A DNA stretch of 6,142 nucleotides from Hodarchaeum sp048939725. Lineage in GTDB: Archaea; Asgardarchaeota; Heimdallarchaeia; Hodarchaeales; Hodarchaeaceae. The stretch spans positions 1-6,142 of the forward strand of contig JBHLPG010000240.1 in assembly GCA_048939725.1 (NCBI GenBank). Direction: 5' to 3'. Position numbers and translations under genes: made by a program. A model generated the notes under the pieces. The model saw only the letters and a program-made list of their open reading frames with translations. It was not told the DNA's origin and made no database searches. This document shows positions 1-5,933 of the stretch, in pieces (the stretch's first letter is position 1; every line of letters begins with the position of its first letter).

Positions 1-228
1 ACTGCAGGGAAGGGGGCAGCGACTGGTCCCGAAGAAAAGTTAGAGGGTTTACCATTATATCATGAAATTCGTGATTATATTCTTAGACAACTTAGAATAT
101 ATCACACGACTGTTTCGGGAAGTAAGGTTTCTGCTGATACAGAAACTGATTTGATAAATATCCAGAGGGAGATAATAACTGAATTACGTGAAATAAAACA
201 ATTATTAACAAGTAGAAAGAATAAGTGA
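1..228 (+). CDS. C-terminal fragment of a bacterial-PH-domain (YdbS/DUF304-like) membrane protein, cut by the window edge
   Basis: Frame 1 is open from the first base to a TGA at 226-228 and gives 75 residues with no start in the window, so this is the tail of a gene that begins upstream. It aligns along its whole length with the end of the next gene: TAGKG against TAGKS, TGPEEKLEG against TGPEEKIEG, an EIRDYIL/EVRDVIL helix, and a final ITELREIKQLLT against LDELRQIKKVLT. The first part is therefore the last strands and closing helix of a bacterial PH domain, followed by a variable linker and a short amphipathic, probably coiled-coil C-terminal helix. The missing part should hold two membrane helices if it resembles its neighbour. 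It lies 6 bases before that neighbour, so the two are almost certainly co-transcribed. The molecular role of this family is not well defined; membrane association is expected. The coding assignment is firm, the function is not. Confidence 0.85.
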   Translation, partial: TAGKGAATGPEEKLEGLPLYHEIRDYILRQLRIYHTTVSGSKVSADTETDLINIQREIITELREIKQLLTSRKNK

Positions 229-234
229 AAAGAA

Positions 235-912
235 ATGGAAATAAAAAGTATTCAGAAAGGAGAACCATTCTATCCTATCTCTGCGTTCAGGAATAAGTTA
301 TTCCTGTATATTATATCGACCTTCATTGCTATAACAGGGGCAATTATTACTTTTGGAGGAATAATTACCTTCTTTTCTAGTTTAGATACGGATACTTCGA
401 ATGATGACTTTGGAAGATGGCTTTCAGCAGCCTTCCCTGATCTCGTGGTATGGTATTTTTTCCTTAGTTTTGTCTTGATGCTTCTAGTAGCTATTATGGT
501 GGTCTATTATGTCCGAAATATTGAATTTATCATAGAGGATACTGAGGTCATTGTAAAAAAAGGATTGATTAATAAAACCATCAAGCATGTACCTTTCAGA
601 ACCATTACGAATGTATCTTCACGATATGGTATTTATGATCGTATATTTGGTATTGGTACGTGTGAAATAGAAACTGCAGGAAAATCTGGACAACAGACAG
701 GTCCTGAAGAAAAAATTGAAGGAATTAGGGATTTTAGAGAGGTACGGGATGTTATTTTGAACGAATTGAGACGATTCCGAGGGCAATATGCTACCACGAC
801 GGAGGTTGAACAAGCTATTCGTTATGAGGAGTCAAGCGGAGACATCGTATTTCAGAGAGAATTACTTGACGAATTACGACAAATTAAGAAAGTCCTCACA
901 GAAGATAGGTGA
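235..912 (+). CDS. Two-helix membrane protein with bacterial PH domain (YdbS/DUF304-like)
   Basis: A 225-residue protein. Residues about 21-48 and 70-93 are two hydrophobic membrane helices joined by a short acidic loop (DTDTSNDDFG). Residues about 95-178 form the bPH2-type domain, with the family pattern of a strand, V-P-F-R-T-I-T-N-V, Y-G-I-Y-D-R-I-F-G-I-G-T, then E-I-E-T-A-G and a closing helix. Residues about 189-222 are charged and helical, ending in ELLDELRQIKKVL, a likely coiled coil for oligomerisation. The PH domain should face the cytoplasm because both termini lie on the same side of a two-helix hairpin. In bacteria such proteins (YdbS, YdbT) often occur as adjacent pairs, as here with the upstream paralogue. 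No catalytic motif is visible and the cellular role is unknown. The ATG at 235 follows the upstream stop by 6 bases and has only a weak purine-rich site (GAAAAGAA), which suggests coupling to the gene before it. A hairpin terminator follows. Confidence 0.88.
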   Translation: MEIKSIQKGEPFYPISAFRNKLFLYIISTFIAITGAIITFGGIITFFSSLDTDTSNDDFGRWLSAAFPDLVVWYFFLSFVLMLLVAIMVVYYVRNIEFIIEDTEVIVKKGLINKTIKHVPFRTITNVSSRYGIYDRIFGIGTCEIETAGKSGQQTGPEEKIEGIRDFREVRDVILNELRRFRGQYATTTEVEQAIRYEESSGDIVFQRELLDELRQIKKVLTEDR

Positions 913-927
913 TTGTGAGATGAAATC

Positions 928-971
928 AGGGAGATTAAGAGGATTAATCCCAATTAATCTTCCCTCTTTTT
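928..971 (+). terminator. Hairpin terminator after the PH-domain gene pair
   Basis: Bases 928-938 (AGGGAGATTAA) pair with 954-965 (TTAATCTTCCCT) as 11 base pairs with one bulged T at 960. A T-rich run, CTTTTT, follows at 966-971. The 15-base loop contains a second perfect palindrome, GGATTAATCC, at 941-950. The element begins 16 bases after the stop of the PH-domain gene, where a transcript end is expected. Archaeal termination depends mainly on the U-tract, so the hairpin may act as a 3' stabiliser or as a binding site instead. Confidence 0.6.
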
Positions 972-1014
972 CAAAAATTCCGCATTAATTCTGTTTAAAA
1001 ATATCTGATTTTGA

Positions 1015-1056
1015 AAGTAAACTAAGTGATTAGAATATCTAAAAGTGTGTTTACTT
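1015..1056. promoter_or_regulatory. Nested dyad upstream of the ABC exporter promoter, possible operator
   Basis: The 8-base arms AAGTAAAC (1015-1022) and GTTTACTT (1049-1056) are exact inverted repeats whose centres are 34 bases apart. Between them, TAGAATATCTA (1031-1041) is a second, imperfect dyad with almost the same centre (1036 against 1035.5). The right arm stops 2-3 bases before the TATA-like box, where TFB would contact DNA, so a bound regulator could block transcription. This reading is inferred from symmetry and position only. In such A/T-rich DNA an 8-base dyad can arise by chance. Confidence 0.35.
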
Positions 1057-1058
1057 AA

Positions 1059-1068
1059 CTATAAATTA
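1059..1068 (+). promoter_or_regulatory. TATA-like box for the ABC exporter operon
   Basis: CTATAAATTA fits the archaeal TATA box. It would place the transcript start near 1085-1090, giving a leader of about 45 bases before the TTG at 1132. A second candidate, TTTAAAAATA at 994-1003, lies further upstream. No strong BRE can be recognised, and the choice between the two boxes is uncertain. Confidence 0.4.
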
Positions 1069-1116
1069 AGAAATATAGAAAAAAGAAGAAATTGTTGCCA
1101 ATTTAGATAAGCTAAT

Positions 1117-1123
1117 GGAGTGA
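1117..1123 (+). promoter_or_regulatory. Ribosome-binding site that decides the ABC ATPase start
   Basis: GGAGTGA resembles the Shine-Dalgarno consensus GGAGGTGA with one base missing. It ends 8 bases before the TTG at 1132. The GTG at 1120 lies inside this site and so cannot easily be served by it. This favours the TTG as the start codon. Confidence 0.55.
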
Positions 1124-1131
1124 CACTATAT

Positions 1132-1947
1132 TTGAACATCATAGAAATTGAAAACTTAACTAAAAAATTTAAAAACAACGTTGCTCTTGATAATGTCTCT
1201 CTTACGATAAGAAAAGGAGAAGTTTTCGGTCTACTAGGTCCTAATGGAGCAGGAAAGACTACCCTAATTCGATTGTTAATTGGACTGATCAAACCTACCT
1301 CTGGAACAGCTCGGATTGAATACAACGGTCTAGGGCCATACGATATTAAGAAAGACATTATGAAGATTCGACAGAAAGCTAGTCTATTACCGCAAGAGGC
1401 AGAAGTGTATGAAAATTTAACTGCAAAAGAGAATATCATGTATTATGGACAGATCTATGGTAATATGCCAAATGGAGAAGTTCATAAAAGAACTGAGGAG
1501 CTAATTGACATGATTGGCCTACGTGGTCGGGAAAACGATGTAACTAAGGAATTTTCTGGTGGAATGAAACGTAAAGTCCTTGTTGCTCGTGCTTTAGTAA
1601 TGGATCCAGATTTGATCTTTCTTGATGAACCGACTACTGGTATTGATATTCTAGGTGCACGGACAGTACGAAATTTAGTCAAGAGATTGGCTAAAGAACT
1701 ACATAAAACAATTATCCTGACCACCCATGACTTAACAGAAGTCGAAGAGCTTTGTGATCGAGTGGGTATTCTGGTAAAGGGAAAACTTGCAGCGATTGGG
1801 ACTCCTGATGAACTGGAGGAACAATTTACTAAAGCTCACTTGGAAGATGTTTTCATTGGTTTAACAACAGGAGAGGGTGTTTTAGAAGAAAATATGGTCG
1901 AAACTAAACCAAAACGAGGGATTTCCCGTTTTCTAGGAAGGAGGTAA
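1132..1947 (+). CDS. ABC-2 type exporter, ATP-binding subunit (CcmA/DrrA/NatA-like)
   Basis: A 271-residue nucleotide-binding subunit that would power the permease encoded next to it by ATP hydrolysis at the cytoplasmic face of the membrane. All the motifs are intact: Walker A GPNGAGKTT (36-44), Q-loop Gln88, signature FSGGM (141-145), Walker B LIFLDEP with Asp165 and catalytic Glu166, D-loop GID, and the switch His199 in TTHD. The C-terminal tail after about residue 225 is short and basic (KPKRGISRFLGRR). Length and motifs fit the single-domain ATPases of ABC-2 exporters, a group that includes drug, lipid and Na+ exporters; the substrate cannot be told from this subunit. I chose the TTG at 1132 because the Shine-Dalgarno-like GGAGTGA sits 8 bases before it and the protein then begins MNIIEIENLTKKF, a typical start for the family. 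An in-frame GTG at 1120 would add four residues but overlaps that site. The stop codon overlaps the ribosome-binding site of the permease gene. Confidence 0.93.
   Translation: MNIIEIENLTKKFKNNVALDNVSLTIRKGEVFGLLGPNGAGKTTLIRLLIGLIKPTSGTARIEYNGLGPYDIKKDIMKIRQKASLLPQEAEVYENLTAKENIMYYGQIYGNMPNGEVHKRTEELIDMIGLRGRENDVTKEFSGGMKRKVLVARALVMDPDLIFLDEPTTGIDILGARTVRNLVKRLAKELHKTIILTTHDLTEVEELCDRVGILVKGKLAAIGTPDELEEQFTKAHLEDVFIGLTTGEGVLEENMVETKPKRGISRFLGRR
1938..1945 (+). promoter_or_regulatory. Strong Shine-Dalgarno site of the permease gene
   Basis: AAGGAGGT lies 8 bases before the ATG at 1954 and runs into the TAA stop of the ATPase gene (1945-1947). Ribosomes finishing the ATPase therefore cover the start region of the permease, which suggests coupled synthesis of the two subunits. 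Confidence 0.75.
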
Positions 1948-1953
1948 CGTAAT

Positions 1954-3318
1954 ATGAGTACAGTAAAGCAAATTATAGCATTAGTCAAACAAGAATTACA
2001 AAGTGCAAGAAGAACCCGATATGTGATTTTTACATTTGTTTTAATGCCCCTTTTCATGTGGGGATTACAAGGAGGTGTTCAAATGCTCATGGGGTTCGTT
2101 ATGGGCTCCTCTCAAGAAGGTGTAACCATATATTTTGTTAGCTATGATGAAGGAATCGAAATTAATGAGACACACACCTTTAAGCTTAGCGAAGTGTTTC
2201 TCGAAATGCTCGAGAACTCCACTCAATCGAATAATTCGATTCTGTATGGGGCGAAAATCAATGATACGAAATATGCAGATCTGCCTTATTCTGTTTTGAT
2301 AGAGAGGATTAATAGCTCAGAAACAGCTAGCTTCTATACACCGTGTATTATTTTACCTGCAAATTTTACACAAGTATACTTGGATTATAATGCAACCTCT
2401 ACAAATGGAAATATTCCCCCAGTAATAGAGCTATATTCGTTACCTAGCGGAATATTGGGATCAACTATGCTTGAGGCAGGAATCGCTTCAATAATATACC
2501 AACCACCCTTTACGTATCATGTACCCACTGATGAAGATAAATTGGTTCTATTCTCTTCAAGACCAGTTATTTTCGAGAGAGAGGAGGGTGCTGCATCTGG
2601 TTTTGGGGTTGGTTTCATTGGTATGATTTCAATTATGGTTGCTGTTTTAGCACCAGCTCCTTTCGTCAGTACTTCTTTCGCTGGTGAGAGAGAAAAGAAA
2701 ACGATGGAATCACTCCTAGCTTTACCGATTTCACGATTCAATATTCTACTCTCAAAACTTCTCGCTGGGATGGCTCTCATTGGTGTGTTCGCTGCAATGA
2801 ATGTTGTTGGTCTTTTTCTCTTTTCAGGAATGATAGATATTGCAGCAAATTCTGTTGGCGCCGAGGAGTATTCTTCAATCTTCGCAATAGAAACTTCACC
2901 AACAATGTTAGTTCTAATGGTAGCAATGATGTTTCTTTCTGCCTTTGTTGCCATTGGAATAGGAATTTCAGTGGCTTCCTTAACAAAAGATGTCCGTTCT
3001 GCTGAGTCAATGTATAATATGTTCATGATGTTGCCCGCGATGGGTGTCGGTTTTATAGGTATGTTTGGTGGTATTCCTGAACGAGCATTTGGTGGTGCTG
3101 GAATTATTCTATACGTCATCCCTTGGGCTCACAGTATTGCCATATTATCTAAAGGCTTATATCCTCAAACCTATGCTTCAAATGCATTGACTCGTGATCT
3201 ACCCTATGGTGGAATCGCTATGGATCTGGTCTTCCATTTCGGATTCTTAATAGTAGTGATTCTCGTCTGTTTGTTCATTGCTTCAAAGGTTTTCGAACGT
3301 GAAGGAATATTAACTTAA
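1954..3318 (+). CDS. ABC-2 type exporter permease with large extracellular domain (NatB-like)
   Basis: A 454-residue membrane subunit partnered with the ATPase just upstream. The predicted layout is a cytoplasmic N-terminus, TM1 at about 22-50, an outer domain at about 51-212, then TM helices near 215-243, 268-292, 317-343, 352-373 and 427-446, with a hydrophobic, possibly re-entrant segment at 382-398. GEREKKTMESLLALPISR (244-261) is the cytoplasmic coupling stretch typical of the ABC-2/NatB group, and TKDVRSAE (344-351) is the second cytoplasmic loop. The order of one helix, a large ectodomain and five more helices matches that group. All seven N-x-S/T sequons (Asn71, 88, 93, 103, 120, 137 and 146) fall in the outer domain, which supports the topology and suggests a glycosylated surface domain. 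NatB-like relatives have been linked to Na+ or peptide-antibiotic export, but the substrate here is unknown. The ATG at 1954 has a near-perfect Shine-Dalgarno site. Confidence 0.9.
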   Translation: MSTVKQIIALVKQELQSARRTRYVIFTFVLMPLFMWGLQGGVQMLMGFVMGSSQEGVTIYFVSYDEGIEINETHTFKLSEVFLEMLENSTQSNNSILYGAKINDTKYADLPYSVLIERINSSETASFYTPCIILPANFTQVYLDYNATSTNGNIPPVIELYSLPSGILGSTMLEAGIASIIYQPPFTYHVPTDEDKLVLFSSRPVIFEREEGAASGFGVGFIGMISIMVAVLAPAPFVSTSFAGEREKKTMESLLALPISRFNILLSKLLAGMALIGVFAAMNVVGLFLFSGMIDIAANSVGAEEYSSIFAIETSPTMLVLMVAMMFLSAFVAIGIGISVASLTKDVRSAESMYNMFMMLPAMGVGFIGMFGGIPERAFGGAGIILYVIPWAHSIAILSKGLYPQTYASNALTRDLPYGGIAMDLVFHFGFLIVVILVCLFIASKVFEREGILT

Positions 3319-3353
3319 TTTTCTTCTTCTTCCCCCTTTTTTTATCTATTTTT
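3319..3353 (+). terminator. Pyrimidine-tract terminator after the exporter operon
   Basis: Directly after the permease stop come 25 bases of only T and C (3319-3343), including a run of seven Ts, then a further run of five Ts at 3349-3353. No hairpin is evident. This is the U-rich kind of terminator known for archaea. It works only for the plus strand: read the other way it is a purine tract. The opposing reductase gene ends 5 bases beyond it. Confidence 0.6.
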
Positions 3354-3358
3354 ACTGT

Positions 3359-4126
3359 CTATTCTTCACATAATCTATAATTGACAGCATTAAGAGCTTT
3401 TGACCAAACTTCTATACACTCTTCTTGATGGAGAACATCGAGTCCTTGTTTAGTAATACCTCCTGGCGTGGCCAGAGTATCCAAGATATCTCTCAAACTC
3501 CTTTTTGGCTCTTTTAATGCCATATTTACTGCTCCACGTACGGTTTCAAGGACTAGATTTCGAGCTATTTGGTGTGGAACCCCACTTTGAAATGTCCAGG
3601 AAATTACTTCATCCAATAATGCAAATATCCATCCATAAAAGGCTCCGATAGTACTAGCAGATGTAAACTGTGCCTCATTCTGTAGGACATGGACTTGACC
3701 TAAAAGGTTTAGCAAAGTCCTAGCTTGAGGATTATCTGGATATAATAAAGTAGGACTTTGATTTATTGCAGCGCAAGAGATGGGTATTGCCCGAACTACT
3801 GAAGCTGGTGATATTGGTTCTAAAAGTCGTTTAAGCGGTAATCCTACTGCAACAGAGATTATTGTTTGATCATTACGGAAGTCTAGGGATTCGGAAACTG
3901 GTATAGTGTCTTCGGGACGAGTCGTTATCATGATTAGGTTTGCCCTATTTACCACATCTTGATTGTTCTTCGCGATTTCAACTTGGAATCTATTCGCTAA
4001 ATATTTACTTTTTTCCTTGTTACGAGGCGAAAGGAGAATTTTGGTGTCTGAAGATGCGCCTTTTAGACCTTCAACAATATAACTAGCGAGATGCCCGACT
4101 CCAATGATCCCAACACTTTCTATCAT
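3359..4126 (-). CDS. Pyrroline-5-carboxylate reductase-like NAD(P)-dependent imine reductase
   Basis: A 255-residue protein, close to the roughly 260-280 of pyrroline-5-carboxylate reductases (ProC family). Residues 5-14 (VGIIGVGHLA) are the dinucleotide-binding Rossmann turn G-x-G-x-x-A. SPRN at 33-36 after the second strand supplies an Arg often used to bind the NADPH phosphate. Residues 112-130 (RAIPISCAAINQSPTLLYP) correspond to the family's R-x-M-P-N-T-P-A segment but lack its Asn and second Pro. The helical C-terminal half, which forms the dimer and substrate pocket, ends with the family hallmark TPGGITKQGL (220-229). The fold and hydride-transfer chemistry are therefore well supported. 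Proline synthesis itself is not certain, because the central motif has diverged and the gene is coupled to a B12 mutase-like gene and not to other proline genes. Its ATG shares one base with the upstream stop (TAATG). Confidence 0.82.
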   Translation of the reverse strand: MIESVGIIGVGHLASYIVEGLKGASSDTKILLSPRNKEKSKYLANRFQVEIAKNNQDVVNRANLIMITTRPEDTIPVSESLDFRNDQTIISVAVGLPLKRLLEPISPASVVRAIPISCAAINQSPTLLYPDNPQARTLLNLLGQVHVLQNEAQFTSASTIGAFYGWIFALLDEVISWTFQSGVPHQIARNLVLETVRGAVNMALKEPKRSLRDILDTLATPGGITKQGLDVLHQEECIEVWSKALNAVNYRLCEE

Positions 4127-5847
4127 TATTTTCTCTCCTTTGCAATCTTGAGAAGGTTTTCTAACATATCTTCAACGCGGTGACAGACAATAGCTCCCAT
4201 CACTTTAAGCTCACTTGTCACATCAATCGGAAGACTAGTCTGACTATCATCAGGAATCTGGTTTAGTTTGCCTCCAACAAAAATTGGCACATCTATGCCT
4301 AGTTGTTTCATTTCATGGTTCAAGGACTGTAAGTAACTCAATGCGATGCCGTTATACGTACTTATCGCGATAAAATCTGCTTCTGTTTCTTTCGCTCGTT
4401 GTGCGACAATATCAGGGTCAACACTAACTCCTGCATCCACTACTTCGTGATTTAGACGTTTTAAAACTTCCTCCACAAGAATTTTTCCGTATTCGTGAAC
4501 ATCTGTACATGCAACACAGATTTTGAATCTGATTTGATGTAATTCCTCTTGTTTCAGATCCGAAACAATTTTTTCACTTTTCTTCTCTAGCTCAGCAATT
4601 GGAGTCGCTTGAACCACGGGTTTTAGAGAGCGAATTTGGGCTTCATTTTGTTCCCCTGGGCCAAACAGTTCCTCGAGTGTTTTAGCTCCTATCCGACGGA
4701 TAGCAAGGAGTAATTCAAAAGGATTCTTGATATCGATCCCAACTTCATCTAATCCTTTCAAAACTCGGGTCTTAAAGCGTTTTCCCGCGTCCACAAGCAT
4801 ATTTGCTGTTTTTTCTACGGCATTCATATTAAACAAATCAAGGTAACCGTCAGCTCGTAGGATCAACCTATTTGCAAAAAGATGGGCGTCAATGACCTCA
4901 GTAATCTCAGGAATTCGCATCGCTTCAGTCACGGGAACTGGATTTAATCCATGACCAGTTGGAGACCTATGCTGTGCTATTATATCAACAAGTAAATAAC
5001 TTGCAAGATTGGCATAATTCTCTATTTCATTTGCTACAAAGATGGTTGTATTCCCGTATACCATACTTCCTGGTGTTCTAGCTACTTTGAAGAGTGCTTT
5101 TTGGAAAGCTAATCGAGTTAAGGGATCCGAAAAGGTATGACCATAACAGTGCGAGACATAGCTTCCAAGTAGCTCCTCAATAATATATTGCTCTAGTAAA
5201 ACCACTCCAATACTACAAGACATGTCACAAAATAATGCTGCAAATCCATCATCCAGATTAGAATGGATCATAATGGGTACTGGTTGCTTGGTGCATAGTA
5301 TTATTGCTTTAACGGTTTCAGAAGTTGTTTTCACATCATCGTCCCATTTTGGTAGACGGAAGGTGAAAAATTGGCCAATATTTCCAATACTCGTTGAACC
5401 CGCCTGAAGTGCCGCAATAGTATTCTCCACTGCAGCGGGTGTTCCAATTACAAAATCACCAAAATGAGGAGCAACTGGTGCAGAGTGAGTTAAATCAATA
5501 AAATTTTGCGGTTCATTAAGAATTAATCCTGTACCCTTAGGCATCTTAGCTCTAAGGGTAGTTGGGTACCCCATACTCCAATCTAGACAGATACCATATC
5601 GATCAATGTTGTACCCAGCAGCTTTGATTTGTTCATAAATCTTAGAATAAGCTACTTTGGTTTTTGCCAAACTACGATAGCCTATCTGACCATGAAGCAT
5701 GATTGTATCTTCGGATGATTTTAACCGTTTATACTCACTTTCAGATTCTACATTATAATTTGTTAAAAATGGACAAGTCCCAAGATTTACGCTATTACCT
5801 ATTTGTTCTCCTTCCCCTAGAAGGTCATTTATATCAGGCAAACTTGT
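4126..5847 (-). CDS. B12-dependent mutase-like protein: glutamate-mutase-like barrel region fused to cobalamin-binding domain (N-terminus broken by assembly gap)
   Basis: Counting from the TTG at 5841, 571 residues are encoded. Residues about 440-565 form a cobalamin-binding domain of the glutamate mutase sigma/methylmalonyl-CoA mutase type. D447-V-H-E-Y-G452 is the D-x-H-x-x-G motif whose His replaces the lower cobalt ligand. ISTYNG (493-498) matches the S-x-L-x-G region and VGGK (522-525) the GG motif. Residues about 110-400 look like the catalytic barrel of B12 mutases, with GDFVIGTPAAVENTIAALQAG, then GHGLNPVPVTEAMRIPEITE (297-316), most like glutamate mutase epsilon; this part is weaker and is inferred. 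A charged helical linker (about 414-437) joins the two. Such enzymes rearrange carbon skeletons through an adenosyl radical, but the substrate is unknown. No PLP-lysine motif was recognised. No reactivating chaperone gene is in the window. The frame closes at a TAG (5848-5850) just outside the duplicated 21-base segment; the true start is probably the ATG at 5969 beyond the gap, giving 585 residues. Confidence 0.8.
   Translation of the reverse strand, partial: TSLPDINDLLGEGEQIGNSVNLGTCPFLTNYNVESESEYKRLKSSEDTIMLHGQIGYRSLAKTKVAYSKIYEQIKAAGYNIDRYGICLDWSMGYPTTLRAKMPKGTGLILNEPQNFIDLTHSAPVAPHFGDFVIGTPAAVENTIAALQAGSTSIGNIGQFFTFRLPKWDDDVKTTSETVKAIILCTKQPVPIMIHSNLDDGFAALFCDMSCSIGVVLLEQYIIEELLGSYVSHCYGHTFSDPLTRLAFQKALFKVARTPGSMVYGNTTIFVANEIENYANLASYLLVDIIAQHRSPTGHGLNPVPVTEAMRIPEITEVIDAHLFANRLILRADGYLDLFNMNAVEKTANMLVDAGKRFKTRVLKGLDEVGIDIKNPFELLLAIRRIGAKTLEELFGPGEQNEAQIRSLKPVVQATPIAELEKKSEKIVSDLKQEELHQIRFKICVACTDVHEYGKILVEEVLKRLNHEVVDAGVSVDPDIVAQRAKETEADFIAISTYNGIALSYLQSLNHEMKQLGIDVPIFVGGKLNQIPDDSQTSLPIDVTSELKVMGAIVCHRVEDMLENLLKIAKERK
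4134..4141 (-). promoter_or_regulatory. Ribosome-binding site of the reductase gene inside the mutase gene end
   Basis: On the minus strand AAAGGAGA lies 7 bases before the ATG at 4126 and within the last codons of the upstream gene. Together with the TAATG overlap it indicates that the two proteins are made from one transcript by coupled translation. Confidence 0.7.
5827..5847. repeat. First copy of a 21-base direct repeat flanking the gap
   Basis: This stretch is identical to 5913-5933 over all 21 bases. It is coding in the mutase gene, encoding the residues around TSLPDIN. The copies diverge at once on the outer side: CTAATAG after this copy, TTCTGGT after the second. The length and position fit a contig overlap that was not merged and not a biological repeat. 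Confidence 0.9.
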
Positions 5848-5902
5848 CTAATAGCACTGGAAAAGAAGTGTGGTCCATTTCGCAAGACGGAAAAATTTGG
5901 AA
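5848..5902. other. 55-base orphan contig tail before the gap, not part of the mutase gene
   Basis: This segment lies between the first repeat copy and the Ns. Read in the mutase frame it meets a stop at once (TAG, complement of 5848-5850). The equivalent sequence after the second repeat copy continues the gene perfectly. It is therefore a wrong or alternative extension of the left contig. It could be sequencing or graph noise, a strain variant, or the end of an inserted element. I recognise nothing in it. Confidence 0.6.
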
Positions 5903-5912
5903 NNNNNNNNNN
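5903..5912. other. Assembly gap of 10 Ns
   Basis: Ten consecutive Ns mark a scaffold join. The length is probably a placeholder and not a measured distance, since the flanks overlap by 21 bases. Confidence 0.97.
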
Positions 5913-5933
5913 ATTTATATCAGGCAAACTTGT
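5913..5933. repeat. Second copy of the 21-base direct repeat, first bases of the right contig
   Basis: Identical to 5827-5847 and starting directly after the last N. This is what is expected when a contig begins with the overlap sequence it shares with its neighbour in an assembly graph. Confidence 0.9.

Noticed and set aside
788..988. A 66-codon plus-strand frame overlapping the end of the PH-domain gene
   Set aside because: It is out of frame with the real gene, runs through the terminator hairpin and has no supporting start site.
1059..1439. A 126-codon minus-strand open frame over the exporter promoter and the ATPase start
   Set aside because: It lies opposite the Walker A region of a real ATPase and resembles no protein family.
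2517..3119. A 200-codon open frame on the minus strand within the permease gene
   Set aside because: It is antisense to a clearly conserved ABC-2 permease, has a composition typical of a reversed membrane protein and shows no recognisable domain or ribosome-binding site.
5827..5933. The 21-base direct repeats as a target-site duplication of an inserted element
   Set aside because: The right copy begins exactly at the contig edge and collapsing the copies restores the gene. Twenty-one bases is also long for a typical target duplication. An insertion in part of the population remains possible and is listed as a finding on the tail.
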